From contig JAETSX010000019.1 in NCBI GenBank assembly GCA_021769425.1, forward strand, positions 1 through 62,757: a DNA stretch of 62,757 bases, given 5' to 3'. This DNA comes from Eubacterium sp. (GTDB lineage Bacteria > Bacillota > Clostridia > Lachnospirales > Lachnospiraceae). Position 1 is the first letter of the stretch, and each line of letters begins with the position of its first letter. Under the pieces are notes generated by a model that was given only the letters and a program-made list of their open reading frames with translations, ran no database searches and had not been told where the DNA came from. Made by a program: the position numbers and the translations under genes. This document shows positions 60,281-62,757 of the stretch, in pieces.

Positions 60281-60333
60281 ATGCTTTCTCCTTGTATGGG
60301 TTCTTGTTCCTTCTTATGCCGCTGCCGGCTTAG

Positions 60334-60786
60334 TCAGGAAAGCGTAAAATTCCCCGCCTCTTTAGATTTAATGTTCATGGTAATGGAACAATCTGCCAGA
60401 TGCTCATAATTCACTTCCAGATTGTATTTTACTTTCACATCAATATTATCCTCTGTTTCCGCAATATCCACGCTCTTTGCGTCAATTCCAATTAAAAGGC
60501 TTCCAAAAGGCGTATTATAATAGGAAACGTTTTTCCTGTTCTTTTCAAATATCATGTGGACGTTGGAAACGCCTTTCTTGGTAATATCAAGGGATTCATC
60601 TGTAAGTTTGATGATATTTCTGGTATTCCCATCAAATCCTTCCATGACTTCATCGTACATAATATAATGTTTGCCGTTTTTCTTATAGTAGTCGCCGGCT
60701 GTGATCACTTCCACCGGCTCAACATCTTCTTCATCTCTGGCCGCAAACTGCAGACCGCTGATTGATAACAGTACATCTTTTGTCAT
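60334..60786 (-). CDS. DUF1934 family protein (YwiB-like)
   Basis: This 150-residue protein of the calycin-like DUF1934 family shows VLLSISGLQFA, a central HYIMYDEVMEGFDGNTRNIIKLTD, and LLIGIDAKSV followed by VKYNLEVNYEHLADCSITMNI. The predicted fold is a small beta barrel, cytoplasmic, with no catalytic residues known. In Firmicutes it often lies beside cell-wall or argS genes. Here it is 3 bases after murI and probably co-transcribed with it. Confidence 0.85.
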   Translation of the reverse strand: MTKDVLLSISGLQFAARDEEDVEPVEVITAGDYYKKNGKHYIMYDEVMEGFDGNTRNIIKLTDESLDITKKGVSNVHMIFEKNRKNVSYYNTPFGSLLIGIDAKSVDIAETEDNIDVKVKYNLEVNYEHLADCSITMNIKSKEAGNFTLS

Positions 60787-60789
60787 AGG

Positions 60790-61620
60790 TTACTCCTCAA
60801 TATGTATTAATTGTGCTTCTTTGATTTCACAGGGCAGAATGGAATTGGCAAAATTTTTGAATTTTTCCGCCGCATCGCTGACATAAAACTGATACTCGGC
60901 AAAGAATTCCTGCTTTCCGTCATTAGCTATCTGATGCTCTTTCAACAGACGTTTCAGGCCCTGGGCCGTCTCATAGGCAGGGTTCACCAGATTCACCTCT
61001 TCCCCCATTATGTCCCGGATGGTAGACCTCAGCAGGGGATAATGAGTGCATCCCAGAATCAGCGTGTCGATATTTGATTCCTGAAAAGACGCCAGATAGC
61101 GTCTTGCCACTTCGATCGTCACAGAATCCTTCAGCCAGCCTTCCTCCACCAGAGGCACAAACAGGGGACATGCCCTTCCCAGAACCACCGCGCCCGGATT
61201 ATGCCTGTGGATCATCTCCGTATAAATCTGGCTGCCTACCGTCCCTTCCGTTCCGATAATGCCTATTCTGCCATTCCTGGTAGTTTCCGCAGCCACTTTC
61301 GCCCCCGGCTTCACCACTCCGATAATGGGCATCTTCATCTCCGGCCTGATTTCCTCCAATGCGAAGGCGCTTGCCGTATTGCAGGCCACCACAATTGCTT
61401 TTACCCCCATTGATTCCAGAAAATGAATAATCTGCCTGGAATAACGGACAATCGTTTCTTTCGATTTGCTCCCATAGGGAACCCGGGCTGTGTCTCCAAA
61501 ATAAATGATATTTTCCTGGGGAAGCTGACGCATGATTTCTCTTGCCACAGTCAGTCCTCCCACGCCGGAGTCAAACACCCCCACAGGAGCATATTTCTTT
61601 TCTTCAAAGGATTCTTTCAT
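60790..61620 (-). CDS. murI: Glutamate racemase
   Basis: This 276-residue enzyme makes D-glutamate for peptidoglycan. The catalytic cysteines are in VVACNTASAFA and LILGCTHYPLL. IGVFDSGVGGLTV-type sequence (VGVFDSGVGGLTVAREI) and YFGDTARVPYG are also present. ATG 61620 (MKESFEEKKYAP) is chosen because GGGAG precedes it and the protein then has family length. A longer frame to 61761 adds residues without homology to the racemase fold. Confidence 0.95.
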   Translation of the reverse strand: MKESFEEKKYAPVGVFDSGVGGLTVAREIMRQLPQENIIYFGDTARVPYGSKSKETIVRYSRQIIHFLESMGVKAIVVACNTASAFALEEIRPEMKMPIIGVVKPGAKVAAETTRNGRIGIIGTEGTVGSQIYTEMIHRHNPGAVVLGRACPLFVPLVEEGWLKDSVTIEVARRYLASFQESNIDTLILGCTHYPLLRSTIRDIMGEEVNLVNPAYETAQGLKRLLKEHQIANDGKQEFFAEYQFYVSDAAEKFKNFANSILPCEIKEAQLIHIEE

Positions 61621-61762
61621 CTTGATTATCTCCCTAAACAGGTCATACACATGTATATTACCTGTTTTACGCTGAAAATGCAAGAGGAGGAGAAAATTTT
61701 CAAATTTTTCCCGGATTTCCTGTGCATTGAAATAACCGACATGTTGGAACAAGCACAGCACA

Positions 61763-62383
61763 TCAATCCAGCAGCTTTTCCTTCATCCAGTCCAGCAGCG
61801 CAAACTTCACTTCATAATTCTTATTTTCCATCAAGCTCTGGTACTCTTCCTTCGTTAATGCCCGTTCCAAGGATTTTTCCGCTTCTTCCTCCACCACCTC
61901 ATACACACTGTTGTAAAAACAAAGGTTGGGATACATGACGCACCACCAGTTATGGCCCTTTCCCTCCCCAATTACAACCTCAAGGGCCTCATAGTTTCCG
62001 GCCGGGAAGGTGTAGTTTCCATACGTTTTCCGGGGAAACTCCACAACGGCAAGATCCGCTTTTACAGAATATTCAAACCCCTCCGCAGCAATTACCCGCT
62101 CTGCCTGAGCTTCAATTTCCGTAAGGCTGTCTCTGATGATCCGGCGGCTCTGTTCAATATCGCTGACTCCGGTCAGCAAAGTCTGCATGCGGGTTCCTAT
62201 GGCATCTCTTACTTTTAATTTCAGTTCCTGATCCAGTTTCTCATCACTGTTTGCGCGGATATGGAAACGGATGATTTTTCCTGCGATTTCCTCTGTCATT
62301 GCATGGCTTTTATATTGACGGCATCCTACTAAGACAATTGCAAGAACTGCCAGGATGATTCCCGTATGTATTGTTTTCTTCAT
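61763..62383 (-). CDS. spoIIR: Stage II sporulation protein R
   Basis: SpoIIR is the secreted forespore signal that triggers SpoIIGA processing of pro-sigma E in the mother cell. The 206-residue protein has an N-terminal membrane/signal segment (about 5-21, ending VLVGC). The family core reads IIRFHIRANSDEKLDQELKLK, split only by normal residues, then VRDAI, FPRKTYGNYTFPAGNYEALEV and GKGHNWWCVMYPNLCF. This is good evidence that the organism forms endospores. It lies 142 bases upstream of murI on the same strand, with a palindromic element just before its start. Confidence 0.93.
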   Translation of the reverse strand: MKKTIHTGIILAVLAIVLVGCRQYKSHAMTEEIAGKIIRFHIRANSDEKLDQELKLKVRDAIGTRMQTLLTGVSDIEQSRRIIRDSLTEIEAQAERVIAAEGFEYSVKADLAVVEFPRKTYGNYTFPAGNYEALEVVIGEGKGHNWWCVMYPNLCFYNSVYEVVEEEAEKSLERALTKEEYQSLMENKNYEVKFALLDWMKEKLLD

Positions 62384-62429
62384 AATTCTTCCCTTTCTGA
62401 ATTTTCCCCTTAGGGATTTTTCTGCCGGC

Positions 62430-62522
62430 TAAACCCGTGAGCGAAATCATTTGCCAGAAGATTGTTCATAGCTTTGAGAAAAAAAGCAAATGATTTGGCA
62501 AATAAGCATGCTCATGAGTATA
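62430..62522. repeat. 93-bp palindromic element, copy 3
   Basis: The same element as at 19629-19720 and in the same orientation, upstream of spoIIR. Outer arms TAAACCCGTGAGC and GCTCATGAGTATA, inner AAATCATTTGC and GCAAATGATTT. The rest of the 374-bp right-hand gap is AT-rich, with one doubtful short frame at 62609. Confidence 0.85.
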
Positions 62523-62608
62523 AAAAGAGTATTGCCGGAAATTTCCATTTTATTCAATTTGGGAAAAATCATTTTGCTGTATTGTAAAACAGAGGAGGAT
62601 GGAATATA

Positions 62609-62713
62609 ATGACAGTGTTATTTCTGCTTGTGCAGAAAATAATTAATCCTGAATTATTCACGGTACAACAGCATCAACCGCTGAGCCCCGGACAGTTACT
62701 GTATTTTAATTGA
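62609..62713 (+). CDS. Possible 34-residue peptide
   Basis: ATG at 62609 follows GAGGAGG by about 10 bases and reads MTVLFLLVQKIINPELF, continuing to VQQHQPLSPGQLLYFN before TGA. The N-terminal half is hydrophobic. There is no known family and no neighbour in the window to support it. It may be a leader peptide of a gene beyond the right edge or chance. Confidence 0.2.
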   Translation: MTVLFLLVQKIINPELFTVQQHQPLSPGQLLYFN

Positions 62714-62757
62714 ATATTGTCTTTCACTTATTTGGTGAATAGAAAAAGACCTCTATC

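Noticed and set aside
1-62757. Search for tRNA, rRNA, known riboswitches, insertion sequences and prophage genes
   Set aside because: None recognised by eye in the gaps; no transposase, integrase or phage structural gene appears in any frame.

Overview
This window is a chromosomal segment of a spore-forming member of the Clostridia, most likely Lachnospiraceae. The evidence is spoIIR, a SpoVB-like flippase, a YtvI-type protein, the tig-clpP-clpX-lon-engB order, an Rrf2-iscS-iscU-mnmA operon, GPH and MglBAC sugar transporters, YesMN-type regulators, strong AGGAGG ribosome sites and moderate GC. No rRNA, tRNA, CRISPR array, phage or transposase was found.

Layout. Positions 1-8616 form a glycoside/hexuronate utilisation cluster: the 5' end of uxuA, a GH3 enzyme, a HAD phosphatase, a GPH symporter, a GH2 enzyme and a divergent AraC regulator. 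Positions 8769-12414 hold the Fe-S and tRNA-thiolation operon with its Rrf2 regulator and a clear operator/promoter. Positions 12491-15770 hold a flippase, a YtvI-type membrane protein and a parvulin isomerase. Positions 15974-25375 are a housekeeping block (tig, clpP, clpX, lon, engB) running into znuACB. Positions 25805-29114 encode a 7TM hybrid histidine kinase and a stand-alone receiver. Positions 29299-37330 are a complete four-gene Wadjet (Jet) SMC defence operon in the order D-A-B-C, with its own promoter and a short leader ORF. Positions 37391-45837 are mixed: an AEC transporter, an unknown 581-residue protein, an MBL hydrolase, a Cof phosphatase, an AraC regulator, a GlcG/HbpS protein and an NSS symporter. 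Positions 46061-57233 are a galactose/glucose uptake and sensing locus: mglB-mglA-mglC, then a YesN/YesM two-component pair and two further sugar-binding proteins. Positions 57302-62383 hold capA, a small membrane protein, galU, a DUF1934 gene, murI and spoIIR.

The most unusual biology is in the mgl locus. The main binding protein (55722-57056) reads as a circular permutant of MglB: the segment that normally starts the mature protein sits at its C-terminus, yet nearly all sugar-contact residues can be matched. Its permease carries a roughly 217-residue cytoplasmic coiled-coil extension not found in ordinary MglC. Downstream, a kinase, a response regulator, a membrane-anchored binding domain and a canonical MglB-like lipoprotein look like a sugar-sensing module.

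A second theme is small palindromic DNA. One family of 87-98 bp inverted repeats (four copies) occupies every convergent gene junction that has a gap. A different 92-93 bp palindrome occurs three times, and one copy supplies the last codons of jetD. Other repeats sit between co-directional genes, including duplicated hairpins between mglB and mglA. A perfect 14-bp-arm palindrome between capA and its divergent neighbour reads as two overlapping promoters in opposite directions.
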